Virus record (IMG/VR): IMGVR_UViG_3300036985_005808
Coordinates: 1-64,000 of that record
DNA from: a virus
Direction: 5' to 3' (one strand)
Length of the DNA: 64,000 bases
Shown here piece by piece: positions 17,156 through 25,680 of this stretch; the stretch's first letter is position 1, and each line of letters begins with the position of its first letter. The position numbers and the translations under genes are program-made. The notes under the pieces are model-generated. The model did not search any database. It was not told where the DNA came from and worked only from the letters and a program-made list of their open reading frames with translations.

Positions 17156-17694
17156 ACACCATTATCCTGTTGGCATTGCCGGATGAGGCACCGTTGTTAC
17201 GACTTCATCCACTGGTGTACTACACAGGAGTTGGCAAAGTCAATGCCGCTATTCGTACCGCTCAATTGATCGAACGATATAAACCTCAACGCATTATTAA
17301 TTTTGGTACTGCCGGCGGTATCACAGTGGCCTCGGGATTACACGAATGCACAAAATTTGTACAGAGAGATATCACATGTCAAGCATTGGGATGTCGTGAC
17401 GGACAAACGCCATTTGAAGATGACATTATATTACATACCGGAGTCCGCGGCCTCACATGCAGTACTGGAGATAACTTTGTTATGAACCCAGAACTTGCCA
17501 TTCCAGCAGATGTTGTGGATATGGAAGCATATTCTATTGCCAAGGCCTGTATTCGATCAGGGGTAGATTTTATGTGTTTCAAGTATGTGACTGATAGAGC
17601 AAATGAAACGGCACATGATGATTGGCATAATTCTGTTGATTTGGGAGAAAAGTTTTTTATTTCCAAGCTGCAATCATTTGGTATTGCTGTTTGA
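17152..17694 (+). CDS. Nucleoside phosphorylase / MTA-SAH nucleosidase-like enzyme
   Basis: 180 residues, shorter than E. coli MTA/SAH nucleosidase (232). PNP/UDP family motifs are present in order: GVGKVNAA (26-33), INFGTAGG (49-56), CSTGDNFV (103-110), VVDMEAYSIAKAC (121-133, with Met124 and Glu125 for the ribose) and KYVTDRANE (144-152, Asp148 in the place of the catalytic Asp). The family cleaves the N-glycosidic bond of purine nucleosides, including methylthioadenosine and S-adenosylhomocysteine. As a phage auxiliary gene it could feed purine salvage or remove products of SAM-using reactions, which fits the radical SAM gene at 61938. Substrate cannot be set from sequence. Last gene of the unit, followed by hairpins. 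Confidence 0.8.
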   Translation: MNTIILLALPDEAPLLRLHPLVYYTGVGKVNAAIRTAQLIERYKPQRIINFGTAGGITVASGLHECTKFVQRDITCQALGCRDGQTPFEDDIILHTGVRGLTCSTGDNFVMNPELAIPADVVDMEAYSIAKACIRSGVDFMCFKYVTDRANETAHDDWHNSVDLGEKFFISKLQSFGIAV

Positions 17695-17747
17695 GAACTT
17701 CTACGAAGTTCTATTGATTCGCTTGCGCTCATCAATTTATTTTTTTT
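17694..17747 (+). terminator. Tandem hairpins ending in a T-run
   Basis: A perfect stem AGAACTTC-TAC-GAAGTTCT (17694-17712) overlaps the stop codon. A second imperfect stem ATTGAT/ATCAAT (17713-17736) runs into TTTATTTTTTTT. Probable end of the 14824-17694 transcription unit. Confidence 0.6.
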
Positions 17748-18096
17748 AGTTAATTAAGAGATGTTTAGTATTATCTAGATTACTGTGGTCATAATTCACC
17801 GTATGCACGGTGAATTGAATGCATTATCTGAGTGACAGCAGTCATCTATTCTAATGAGATTGTAGTTTTCTACGCGGAGGCGGTTGACCGGTACCCCCTA
17901 CTCAAGCTTCACATATCAACGGAACCCTAGTAACCCGGTATAGATCCAAGTCCTATGAGCCGGGGGTGTATCTTTTTCACAGAGCCCCGACCATTTGTTG
18001 CCTTAAGTTAGCAATTGTCTTTGACACCCAAGTCCAGACCGGGTATCTCACCGTTCTTCAATGGGGTTGAGCCAAATGCTCAACACACAGTCGTAA
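17748..18096. ncRNA. Candidate structured non-coding RNA or element between convergent genes
   Basis: About 350 bases without a convincing ORF. Visible elements: a perfect 10-bp inverted repeat AATTCACCGT/ACGGTGAATT with a 4-base loop (17793-17816); GTAG-TTTT-CTAC (17862-17873); ACCCCC (17893-17898) pairing with GGGGGT (17962-17967), extended by CTC/GAG; ACCCGGT (17933-17939) pairing with ACCGGGT (18038-18044), which crosses the previous helix and would make a pseudoknot; TTGC/GCAA near 18000; and GTTGAGC-CAAAT-GCTCAAC (18066-18084). The block CCAAGTCC...CCGGG...TATCT...CAC occurs twice (17946 and 18028). No tRNA T-loop motif was found. Strand and function are unknown. Confidence 0.45.
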
Positions 18097-18525
18097 TTAA
18101 ATTTTGTTTAGGATTTGGCGGCCATGTACCCTTACCTGTATATGGCCGTTGTAATAATCTGCTGATTCCAATACCTTTCTACTGAACTGCTCGCGTGCCT
18201 CAATGTATGAGCATTCACTTTTGCTGTTGCAATAAAAAAGTATCTCTCTGGTGAAATTGTCGGTGCCTAGTTTTTCAATGTCTGTGGATAGTTCTGCGCT
18301 GGATCCATAATATTGTTGCCAATCAGAATCAATTTTGCTTCGTATGCGTTTTTTCTTCTTGATGCCGTTTTTTTGTTTGACTGTTCTGTAAGCGGTTTTT
18401 GAGAACTTTGCCAGTTTTTTGCCTATGTATTTGCGTCCAGTGAGATTATTTGTGATCAAGTAAACGAATCCTACACATGAGTTGGGCAATGTCTCCACTG
18501 GGGTGTTTTGATATAGCCATGTCAT
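18097..18525 (-). CDS. GIY-YIG family nuclease
   Basis: 142 residues. GIY-YIG features: GFVYLITNN (19-27), GRKYIGKK (30-37), then a basic stretch, SDWQQYYGSS (67-76), REQF (111-114, with the metal-binding Glu) and YYNG (124-127, Asn). The layout SDWxxYYGSS...YYNGxIQVRV is seen in a family of short putative endonucleases widespread in T4-like phages, often annotated as homing (Seg-like) enzymes. No separate DNA-binding domain is visible. It sits between the structured intergenic region and the PLP-enzyme-like genes. Being free-standing, it might promote spread of its neighbourhood, or nick host DNA; neither can be told from sequence. Confidence 0.75.
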   Translation of the reverse strand: MTWLYQNTPVETLPNSCVGFVYLITNNLTGRKYIGKKLAKFSKTAYRTVKQKNGIKKKKRIRSKIDSDWQQYYGSSAELSTDIEKLGTDNFTREILFYCNSKSECSYIEAREQFSRKVLESADYYNGHIQVRVHGRQILNKI

Positions 18526-18558
18526 GATGCGTTACCTGTATTATATAGTTATGCTGCC

Positions 18559-19620
18559 TTAGTATAGTTGAAGTTTTTTTAGTAGAGTTTGGTTTTCAAA
18601 CAACATACCCAGATTGTATCTGTTGTGTTGTTGGTTAAATGGGCTACACCATGCCGTGGACCCAGACTTTCCAAAATTGGTATAGTCTGTGCCTAACCCA
18701 AAATGCACAACTTTGGTTTGTTTTAACCCTAGTTTATCGCACCAATAAGTTTGCTGGTTGTAGTATTTGTTCACATTGTAATCTATGGGAAACTGATTTA
18801 TAATGTCCAATGCTAACCCAGCGCTCAATCGATTGCAGATATTCTCATCGTTGCTCATCTGCATTGGGTCACTGGGTTTTGTTTTGCACATGCGAACTGC
18901 AATTTTAGCACATTGCACTGGAAATGTCTTGCTAAAACTAAATGTAATCTGTTTGATACAGTCTGCGCTGAGGTCTATATCAACTGCACCACTGCTGTTT
19001 GGCAAATAGATAAAATCGACCAAGAGATCAATATTTTTACGATTGCATTCGTCCACTAGCCAATCAAAATGTTCGTGCTTGTCACCTATCAATGCAAAAG
19101 GATAACTGCAAATACAAATGTCCCCGGGTGCAAGATCTTCATCTTCGATATAAGCCCAGTTAGCGTTGATCTTGTTCCATATGTCCATGTGCCACCAGTA
19201 GTCTCCACGGAACACTCTGAATCTTTTGTTTTTATTAAACAAATAAAAATTTATAAAACTTTCCTGAGTCCCGGCACTGAACCCAACATACTTGAACTGA
19301 TCAAAATTATGCAATTTAAATTTGGTTCCTTGCATGACCCATGAAGGAAACTGTTGTTCAAATTGTTGAACCACCCAGGGGTTAAGCAAATGCCGGGACA
19401 AGTGTAAGACTTGTACATAATCAATCACATCGGGGTCTTTGATGCTGTTGCCGCTGCTGAAGATACTTCGTGCTCTTGACCGTACAGATTCAAATTTATT
19501 GTTGTCCGGAAACGCCCATACATATTCCCCAGGCACATCCAGCACACGATCAGCACTGGCTTTGGCCAAAGACCATGCAATGGTTCTGATCTGATTTATA
19601 TCTGTGTTAAAATCTTGCAT
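18559..19620 (-). CDS. PLP-dependent aminotransferase-fold protein, paralogue A
   Basis: 353 residues from ATG 19620; an in-frame ATG at 19653 adds 11 residues, but the later start matches the paralogue. Fold-type I PLP-enzyme features: FSAGTQESF (about 114-122) as the phosphate-binding turn, LLVDFIYLPNSSG with Asp202 in the place that contacts the pyridine nitrogen, and SFSKTFPVQCAKIAVRM with Lys231 as the likely Schiff-base lysine. It is clearly related to the gene at 20056-21066 (IRxxAxxxxxA, KDPxV, FSAGTxxSF, FRxxxGxYxxHxxxW). The reaction is unknown; amino transfer to a sugar, nucleotide or amino acid derivative is possible. Overlaps the gene upstream by about 25 bases. Confidence 0.65.
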   Translation of the reverse strand: MQDFNTDINQIRTIAWSLAKASADRVLDVPGEYVWAFPDNNKFESVRSRARSIFSSGNSIKDPDVIDYVQVLHLSRHLLNPWVVQQFEQQFPSWVMQGTKFKLHNFDQFKYVGFSAGTQESFINFYLFNKNKRFRVFRGDYWWHMDIWNKINANWAYIEDEDLAPGDICICSYPFALIGDKHEHFDWLVDECNRKNIDLLVDFIYLPNSSGAVDIDLSADCIKQITFSFSKTFPVQCAKIAVRMCKTKPSDPMQMSNDENICNRLSAGLALDIINQFPIDYNVNKYYNQQTYWCDKLGLKQTKVVHFGLGTDYTNFGKSGSTAWCSPFNQQHNRYNLGMLFENQTLLKKLQLY

Positions 19621-20066
19621 GCCTGTTGATAGTAGTTGTAATCTTCTTCCCATTGTGGGTCATTGTTGTTTTTTTCGTGTCTGATTTTTAGTATCCAGTA
19701 AAGCACAGGATTATGAAAATTTAAAATAAACTTTCCATTTGGACCAAAGAACAAACAACTAGGATATCGTTGGCCACCCTGATCTAAAAATTCGCTGTTC
19801 CAGATGAGTTCTTCTACGTCGTAGTCATCAATGACGATAGAGTCTATTTCAAAACTTCTATCTCTAACAATTTTTCCATCCTGCACAATTGTGTCTGACG
19901 GTAGTTTGTCCCAGTGCTCGATCACCAAGCAACAGTGCCCGGTGACACTATCATGATCGTACTCAAAATTATCAAGCACTGGACCAGAATATAGTTCATG
20001 GTTGTTCACTAAAATTTTACATTTTGGAGCATCAACAATGTTTTTGAATTTTAATTTAAGTTTCAT
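19596..20066 (-). CDS. Small beta-rich protein between two PLP-fold paralogues
   Basis: 156 residues from ATG 20066 (a TTG at 20081 would add five). Strand-rich with alternating hydrophobic residues (MKLKLKFKNIVDAPKCKILV, NNHELYSGPVLDNFEY, GHCCLVIEHWDKLPSD) and an acidic stretch IDSIVIDDYDVEELIW, then RYPSCLFFGPNGKFILNFHNP. The pattern suggests a beta-sandwich of carbohydrate-binding or jelly-roll type, but no named family is recognised. It overlaps both PLP-like genes (8-25 bases), so the three are almost certainly co-translated and probably work together. Confidence 0.6.
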   Translation of the reverse strand: MKLKLKFKNIVDAPKCKILVNNHELYSGPVLDNFEYDHDSVTGHCCLVIEHWDKLPSDTIVQDGKIVRDRSFEIDSIVIDDYDVEELIWNSEFLDQGGQRYPSCLFFGPNGKFILNFHNPVLYWILKIRHEKNNNDPQWEEDYNYYQQACKILTQI

Positions 20067-21066
20067 TTTTGATTGTTTCAAACAAGTTCCAGTTTTCGAA
20101 TATGCTCACTAGACTCACTCGATTGTTAAACTTTGACGGATCTATATTTAACTGATACACTTGTAATAGATTACGTCTACTGTATTGATTCCAGTCTGCA
20201 TTGCCCACTGCAAACGTAACACAATTACCCGGCACCAAGTCAAAATATTCACATACAGACTGTTGTTTGGCTCGATACTTGTTGTACATGTAGTTGCTGG
20301 GGAATTTATCAATAATTTTCAACCCAATGTATGCTGATAAATGGTTGTTGTAATTTATATCATCATGTAGTTTTTGTCCATCAACTACGTTTCTAGTATA
20401 TCGTATTCCTATGCGCAAATTGGCAATGGGAAATGCCTTGCTGAGACTGAACGACACTGTATCTATACACGGTGACGACACATCAATTTTTACATTTCCG
20501 CTGATGGGATAGTAACAACAATCCACAAGCACCGGTACACCCAGCTGTTCACAAGTTGCAATCAAGTTATCATATTCAGGATGCACAGATCCTGAATCAC
20601 AAAAGGGCATACTGATCACAACTGCATCATTGGCACTTATAGGATCATGATCAGTGATAAAACTCCAATCAATTTGATTGCTGATCCAAGTTTTTAGATG
20701 ATAAAAGTATTCACCTGTGTAGCATCTAAATTTTCTATTTCTATGTCTTAGGTAAAAACTGTCAAACGATTGAGTAGTACCAGCACTGAAATCCATCTGA
20801 TATTGATCCAGACCAATCACGGTGTTTGATTGATGGGTTTGCAACCAGTTAGTGAACGAATTTTTAAATTTAGACAAGTTGTCCCACTTGTTCAACCCGT
20901 TGTCCAACAGATTATCTTGGAATATATTTTTGATAAAATAAGCTACTTCAGGATCTTTAACTGCACGAGATCCTTGAAATATGTGATTGGCTGTTGATCT
21001 AGCGTCAAAAAAGTTTTTAGAATTTGCCGCTGAGATCAAATAAGCAAGTTTGCGTATGTTATGCAA
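20056..21066 (-). CDS. PLP-dependent aminotransferase-fold protein, paralogue B (TTG start)
   Basis: 336 residues. The first in-frame start is TTG at 21066, overlapping the end of gp46 by 8 bases; no ATG occurs before residue 91, so TTG is the probable start. Motifs parallel paralogue A and are closer to the classical class I/II pattern: FSAGTTQSF (93-101), VPVLVDCCYYPISG with Asp182, and SFSLSKAFPIANLRIGIRY with Lys210 and Arg218. All residues expected for Schiff-base chemistry are therefore present. The pair probably arose by duplication and has diverged strongly. The substrate is unknown. Confidence 0.68.
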   Translation of the reverse strand: MHNIRKLAYLISAANSKNFFDARSTANHIFQGSRAVKDPEVAYFIKNIFQDNLLDNGLNKWDNLSKFKNSFTNWLQTHQSNTVIGLDQYQMDFSAGTTQSFDSFYLRHRNRKFRCYTGEYFYHLKTWISNQIDWSFITDHDPISANDAVVISMPFCDSGSVHPEYDNLIATCEQLGVPVLVDCCYYPISGNVKIDVSSPCIDTVSFSLSKAFPIANLRIGIRYTRNVVDGQKLHDDINYNNHLSAYIGLKIIDKFPSNYMYNKYRAKQQSVCEYFDLVPGNCVTFAVGNADWNQYSRRNLLQVYQLNIDPSKFNNRVSLVSIFENWNLFETIKNET

Positions 21067-22822
21067 GTTCTATATCCGTGCTGTAACTGGTAAACCCATT
21101 TTCTTTTACCACTTTGAGTATGTTCTCCACACGCCCTGCTAGTTCATCTCTATGACTTACTAACCAAATTGATTTGTGGCGTTCGCGACTCATCTTCTTG
21201 AGCAAGGCCAGTGCGTTCTCTACACCTTGTGTGTCCAGCCCGTTGTCAATCAACTCGTCGATAAACAACAAGTTGATCGGTGAGTACAAACTTTCCCATA
21301 CATCGCGGAATGCCCAACTCATTGATAATATCAATCGGTTGCGTTCGCCACGGCTTAGATTATCAAAGTCTAACTCTCGACCCAATTCCTCAATCATCAC
21401 AGTTAGATCATTTTGGAACTTCACAGTATGTGGCAATCCAATTCTATCCAAGTAGTGTGTTAGCCTCTGATTTAAATAACTCAAATTTTGATCAATAATT
21501 TTCTTTCGAACAAAGCTGTCCTTACTGGTCAGCAGTTTTAATAAAAATTCTTGATGTTCTTGTAATCGGGTAAGTTCATTCAGAGCATCGTATGTTACCA
21601 CTTGCAAGGCCTGCCCTTGCATGTCATCAATTTGTTCTGTGTACGGGTCCATATCTGTTTGCCTTGTCACAAGATCTTTGCGTAATGTTTCTACAGTATT
21701 ACGATGATTTAATGCTTGTTCAAGTGTATCATAGAATACCGCAGGAGCAGCACCAGACACTCCTAGATTTTTTAGTGTATCAGTATGCTCCATCCATTGT
21801 GTATTATTGGCCAACAACTGTAAAGCATGTTCTTTTAGCTGTTCCTGTTTGGCTTGTTTAAGTTCGTCTTGTTTGGTATCATGAATATCTTGTCCACAAC
21901 TATGACACTTGTGATTTTCTAACAAGTCAATCTCTGTTTTTAATTTCTTAATTAACTTTTGTTGTTTCTCATTGTCAGACTCTATGCTACGAATCCACTT
22001 GTTAGCATCATCCATGGCTTTTTTCTTGATGTAGAATGTTTCTAAATCTCTGTGAGATTGCACCTCAACCTCAATATCAATATGCTCCAGGTCTGCAATA
22101 GCCTGGACTAGTTTAGCCACATCCTCGGCTTGTTTCACACACCAAAGTCGATGTCGTTTACGCAAACTTTCAATCTGCTCTTCGATACGTTTGTTAGCTT
22201 CAATAACTGCACGTATTCTAAACTCTTCCTGTGAGATAGAATCTTTAGTCTCTCGGTTGAGTTCTTTGATCCGGTCAGCTCGTTCACTTAGTAATGTGAT
22301 TCCCAATAACTGTTCAATTATATTTCTTTGATCATTTGCTTTTAGACTTAAGAACGGTTCTGTATAAGTGTTCAAGGCCAACACATGTTTAAACATGTCG
22401 TGGCTCATGTTCATGATACGTTCTATCTCGTTCTGTGTTTCGCGACTATCGCCTTGGGCCTCGTCTGTTGCTTGTTGTTCTTTGTGATTTACATAAAACT
22501 TGAGAACATTGGGTTTACGGCCTCGTTCAATTCTGTAATCCTGTCCACTAACAGCAAAATCCAGGCTTACCATCATGCCTTTGCTGTTGGTTTTGTTCAC
22601 AAGGTTATCTTTGCGAATGTTGCTTAATGCTTGACCATACAATGCATAACTTAATGCATTGATAATTGTGGTCTTGCCGGTACCGTTGCGGCTACCATCT
22701 CCACCAAGGTCTAGATTTTCGCCTAGAACTAACGTGAGATCCTTGCGATCAAAGTCAATACCCTGTGTGGCATTGCCCACACTCATGAAATTTCGAACGG
22801 TGAGATTGCGTATTTCGATCAT
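21059..22822 (-). CDS. 46: Recombination endonuclease ATPase subunit, T4 gp46 (SbcC/Rad50-like)
   Basis: 587 residues (T4 gp46 560). Walker A is at 43-52 (GSRNGTGKTT). Long coiled-coil arms flank a zinc hook CHSC near residue 303. The ABC signature LSRGERNRL and Walker B LLFIDELIDNGLD lie near the C-terminus. With gp47 it forms the Mre11/Rad50-type complex that resects DNA ends for recombination-dependent replication and helps degrade host DNA. Start overlaps the gp47 stop (ATGA), as expected for a coupled pair. Confidence 0.95.
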   Translation of the reverse strand: MIEIRNLTVRNFMSVGNATQGIDFDRKDLTLVLGENLDLGGDGSRNGTGKTTIINALSYALYGQALSNIRKDNLVNKTNSKGMMVSLDFAVSGQDYRIERGRKPNVLKFYVNHKEQQATDEAQGDSRETQNEIERIMNMSHDMFKHVLALNTYTEPFLSLKANDQRNIIEQLLGITLLSERADRIKELNRETKDSISQEEFRIRAVIEANKRIEEQIESLRKRHRLWCVKQAEDVAKLVQAIADLEHIDIEVEVQSHRDLETFYIKKKAMDDANKWIRSIESDNEKQQKLIKKLKTEIDLLENHKCHSCGQDIHDTKQDELKQAKQEQLKEHALQLLANNTQWMEHTDTLKNLGVSGAAPAVFYDTLEQALNHRNTVETLRKDLVTRQTDMDPYTEQIDDMQGQALQVVTYDALNELTRLQEHQEFLLKLLTSKDSFVRKKIIDQNLSYLNQRLTHYLDRIGLPHTVKFQNDLTVMIEELGRELDFDNLSRGERNRLILSMSWAFRDVWESLYSPINLLFIDELIDNGLDTQGVENALALLKKMSRERHKSIWLVSHRDELAGRVENILKVVKENGFTSYSTDIELA

Positions 22823-23832
22823 AAGTTTTGGTAAATCTTTAGCAATAGTTTTGGATCGTAGAATTTACTGTCAATGTTGGTAAGTTGATCTGTGACAATC
22901 TGATCTACTGATTCAAACTTGATCTCACCGGGCGCCATATCAGTATCCACCGACGAGTTCTTATTTGGTATCAAGGCCATTTCTCTCAACTGATAGTCTT
23001 TGATATATGTTTCTTTAATAAAGTTGGCCTCTTCGTATGATATCTCAATGTCCAATTGCACACGCACATGCATACCAGGTGCAAGTAATGTGGTAGCATT
23101 GTCAATAACATTAGATAACCCTAACACACGATATCTAGGTTGATCTGGCCATGCGTAATGCACTGGATCTTGCCCCCATTCTAGAATCATCAACCCACGA
23201 TCGTCGTCACCGGCGTCGGCATAGTTGTGTGGAAAGCAATTGCCAATATATGTGATGTTTTTCTTGGTCTGACGTTTGTGAAAGTGTCCAGTAAACACAT
23301 GCTCAAAGTTTGTGAAGTCTTCTCTACGCACTTGGCCATGGTCTGGCATCTCAACCATGGCATTCATTAGATATCCGGGCAATTCAAAATGCCCAAACAT
23401 GTACCTGCCTGTTAGTTTGGGTATGCGTTTATAATCATCTCCACACAGCCAGGGCGCAATAACTACATCTCCACTACTAAACCAATCGTTGCAAATTTCA
23501 ACATTTGGGAGATGCCGGGCCCATTCCACACTTTGTATATCACGCTTGTCTCGATAGTATAGATCGTGATTACCGGGAATAAAATAAACCTTTTCAAAGT
23601 TGGCATTCATGTGTTCCAGGGCCCGCAGGCTGTAGTTTAATGTAACAATATTTAAACTTGCACGAGAATTATGCCAATCACCCAAGAACAAACAGGTTTC
23701 ACACCCTTCTGACTTTGCTTTGGCAGTGGCCCACTTGACAAAGGCCAAACAGTCTTCGTTGTGTAACGTACTGTTTGATTTGAGTCCAAAATGTATGTCT
23801 GTGAAGACCGCGGCTTTGCGAAATAAGGTCAT
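22819..23832 (-). CDS. 47: Recombination endonuclease nuclease subunit, T4 gp47 (SbcD/Mre11-like)
   Basis: 337 residues (T4 gp47 339). Calcineurin-like metallophosphatase motifs are complete: TDIHFG (Asp12, His14), GDWH (51-54), GNHD (87-90), GHFE (147-150) and GHFHKR (182-187). It supplies the exo/endonuclease activity of the gp46/47 complex. Placed between the sulfotransferase-like gene and gp46 with 4-base overlaps on both sides. Confidence 0.95.
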   Translation of the reverse strand: MTLFRKAAVFTDIHFGLKSNSTLHNEDCLAFVKWATAKAKSEGCETCLFLGDWHNSRASLNIVTLNYSLRALEHMNANFEKVYFIPGNHDLYYRDKRDIQSVEWARHLPNVEICNDWFSSGDVVIAPWLCGDDYKRIPKLTGRYMFGHFELPGYLMNAMVEMPDHGQVRREDFTNFEHVFTGHFHKRQTKKNITYIGNCFPHNYADAGDDDRGLMILEWGQDPVHYAWPDQPRYRVLGLSNVIDNATTLLAPGMHVRVQLDIEISYEEANFIKETYIKDYQLREMALIPNKNSSVDTDMAPGEIKFESVDQIVTDQLTNIDSKFYDPKLLLKIYQNL

Positions 23833-24731
23833 ATAGAATGAGATTTGTACAGTAACTTATGTAATTGTACACTATTTGTTGGGAACTTGTCAAGCTCGTG
23901 ACACTGAATTTCATACCCAAGGTTTCTCAATTGCCATTGAATCCAGGCCTCACTGGGCAACGTCAACTGTTCCCATGCTAAATTTTGATTGTTGATTACT
24001 GCTGTTATAATATTGTTACACAGCACATCATGATGCAGATATTTTTGATTTTTTAAATTTTGTTCATGAAATGGTAACAAATCTCGAATAGGGCGTACAT
24101 ACTCTAGGTCACAAAACACCCTTATTTTTTGTAAGATTTCTTCAAAATTATTCAGCAGTTCTCTAACAGTGATTATGCAACATTTAGGATTTTGCCAGCA
24201 ATCGGGATGATACCATTCAACTTGATCATACCAGGCGGGCATAAGATAAAAGCTCAGAAACTCTCGACGAATCCAGTTGGGTATATGTTGTATTGCGGTA
24301 CCGGGCACAGTCGGCCAATATTGATAAAGTTTTTTTGCATCAGTAAAATTCATAATCAACAAGTTATCGGACCACCAGTTGTTCCAAATTTTGGTAAAAA
24401 AATTGTTAATAGTTAACAATACAGAATCGCGATCGGGGTATATATAGATCATGTGTTGTGCGTTTGCACAAGTTTGATCTAATCTGTCAGATATTGAATG
24501 TTGCTGTTGGGTTTTAGGATGAAAACGTGCAAATTGACAATTTGAACTTAAAAATTCAAAAATCTCACTAAACTCAATCCACTTGCTTTTTAATTTATGG
24601 CTATTACCTACAGCAGTAAATGGTGAAATTAATTGATCAGTGCTAGTAAGACTAGTCAAACACCATTCAAGATAGGTACCGTATGTTCCCCCGGAGTATG
24701 CAATAGGTATGTTACTACTCAGTTTATGCAT
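23829..24731 (-). CDS. Sulfotransferase-like protein (tentative)
   Basis: 300 residues from ATG 24731; a GTG at 24737 is an alternative. The N-terminus IPIAYSGGTYGTYLEWCL places a Gly-rich turn between a strand and a helix, where sulfotransferases hold their 5'-phosphosulfate loop. A strand-arginine near CCIITVRELLNNFEE resembles the 3'-phosphate-binding region. No exact PAPS motif can be claimed, so other P-loop-like transferases remain possible. Rich in aromatic residues, no membrane segment. Coupled between the sigma factor and gp47, so it is probably expressed early or mid infection. Target unknown. Confidence 0.45.
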   Translation of the reverse strand: MHKLSSNIPIAYSGGTYGTYLEWCLTSLTSTDQLISPFTAVGNSHKLKSKWIEFSEIFEFLSSNCQFARFHPKTQQQHSISDRLDQTCANAQHMIYIYPDRDSVLLTINNFFTKIWNNWWSDNLLIMNFTDAKKLYQYWPTVPGTAIQHIPNWIRREFLSFYLMPAWYDQVEWYHPDCWQNPKCCIITVRELLNNFEEILQKIRVFCDLEYVRPIRDLLPFHEQNLKNQKYLHHDVLCNNIITAVINNQNLAWEQLTLPSEAWIQWQLRNLGYEIQCHELDKFPTNSVQLHKLLYKSHSI

Positions 24732-25650
24732 CTTCACGTTGTGTTTCTGCAGGATAGGTGGTAATAGTAACCGGTCCGGACAAGGCTTTCATCGAATGTT
24801 TGCCGGCATTTTGCCGAGTCCATGAGGGATTGAGACCGTTCATCTCCAAGATGTCATCACGAATGTTTTGACTTTTCTTTTCAATATTTAGGATACGAGT
24901 AAAGCTATTGGTAATAGCGGCAGTATAATACGCAAAAGGGTTCTGCGATTTTGATTCGTCGAATTGCAATCCAATTTGACTGAGCTGTAACAAGGCTTGG
25001 CCTCGCATTTCTTCGTTGTATGTGTATCCACGCCAATTACTCCTGGTAGCATATCTCTCGCATAATTTCATAAACATCATGGCCAATTTTCGAGTTATAT
25101 CACCATGCTCACGGCAAAACTCGCCAGTAGCTAAATCTCCCCTCCAATGGCTACGTCCCACTATAAATGTTGTTTTATCATCGGCCAATCGATAGTGTTC
25201 AAACGGAGGAAAGTTCAACCTTACATAATTCATATTCAACACAGGTATATCTAAAATATCTGCCAATGGATCATCTTCGGACACATCATCAAGATCCAAC
25301 ATCTCTTCCAATTTGCTTAGTTTTTTAGCTTCGGCTTTGGTAATCTTCTTGGGTGCTTTGGGAATGTGATCCCAGCAGGTGATTCTAAACACAAGATCAG
25401 TGTTGGGGATTTTCTTTTGATCAACAATCTCGCCAGTTTCACGCTTGATACGGTCAGCACGGGTTTTACGTGCTTCTACTACAGTGCGCTGATTAATTTT
25501 ATCTATGCTGGGCAAGATCAAATCATATTGATGATCCAACGCACGATCCTGATACCAGCAGTAGGTGTTTTTGCTGTGATGTATTTCTTTTAAAATATCT
25601 CTGTTGTTGAGATAATTGACCTTGGCTGCGGGTTTGGGTAATAAAGACAT
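24724..25650 (-). CDS. 55: Late-transcription sigma factor, T4 gp55-like
   Basis: 308 residues versus 185 in T4. The conserved part is in the C-terminal half: a helix MMFMKLCERYATRSNWRGYT, YNEEMRGQALLQLSQIG, then SQNPFAYYTAAITNSFTRIL and NIEKKSQNIRDD. This is the sigma region 2-like unit of gp55, with the NPFAYFT-type signature. The N-terminal 170 residues (YCWYQDRALDHQYD, IPKAPKKITKAEAKKL) are an extension of unknown role. gp55-type factors direct host RNA polymerase to TATAAATA late promoters, which are present before many structural genes here. It is the first gene of the minus-strand operon, with TTAGGAGA and a good host-type promoter upstream. Confidence 0.85.
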   Translation of the reverse strand: MSLLPKPAAKVNYLNNRDILKEIHHSKNTYCWYQDRALDHQYDLILPSIDKINQRTVVEARKTRADRIKRETGEIVDQKKIPNTDLVFRITCWDHIPKAPKKITKAEAKKLSKLEEMLDLDDVSEDDPLADILDIPVLNMNYVRLNFPPFEHYRLADDKTTFIVGRSHWRGDLATGEFCREHGDITRKLAMMFMKLCERYATRSNWRGYTYNEEMRGQALLQLSQIGLQFDESKSQNPFAYYTAAITNSFTRILNIEKKSQNIRDDILEMNGLNPSWTRQNAGKHSMKALSGPVTITTYPAETQREDA

Positions 25651-25680
25651 GTGATGTATGGTCTCCTAACAATCTACTTT

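Noticed and set aside
17840-18090. tRNA genes or a group I intron in the structured gap
   Set aside because: No T-loop (GTTCGA-type) motif or cloverleaf was found, and the genes on both sides look complete, so no split exon supports an intron. Kept only as an unexplained structured element.
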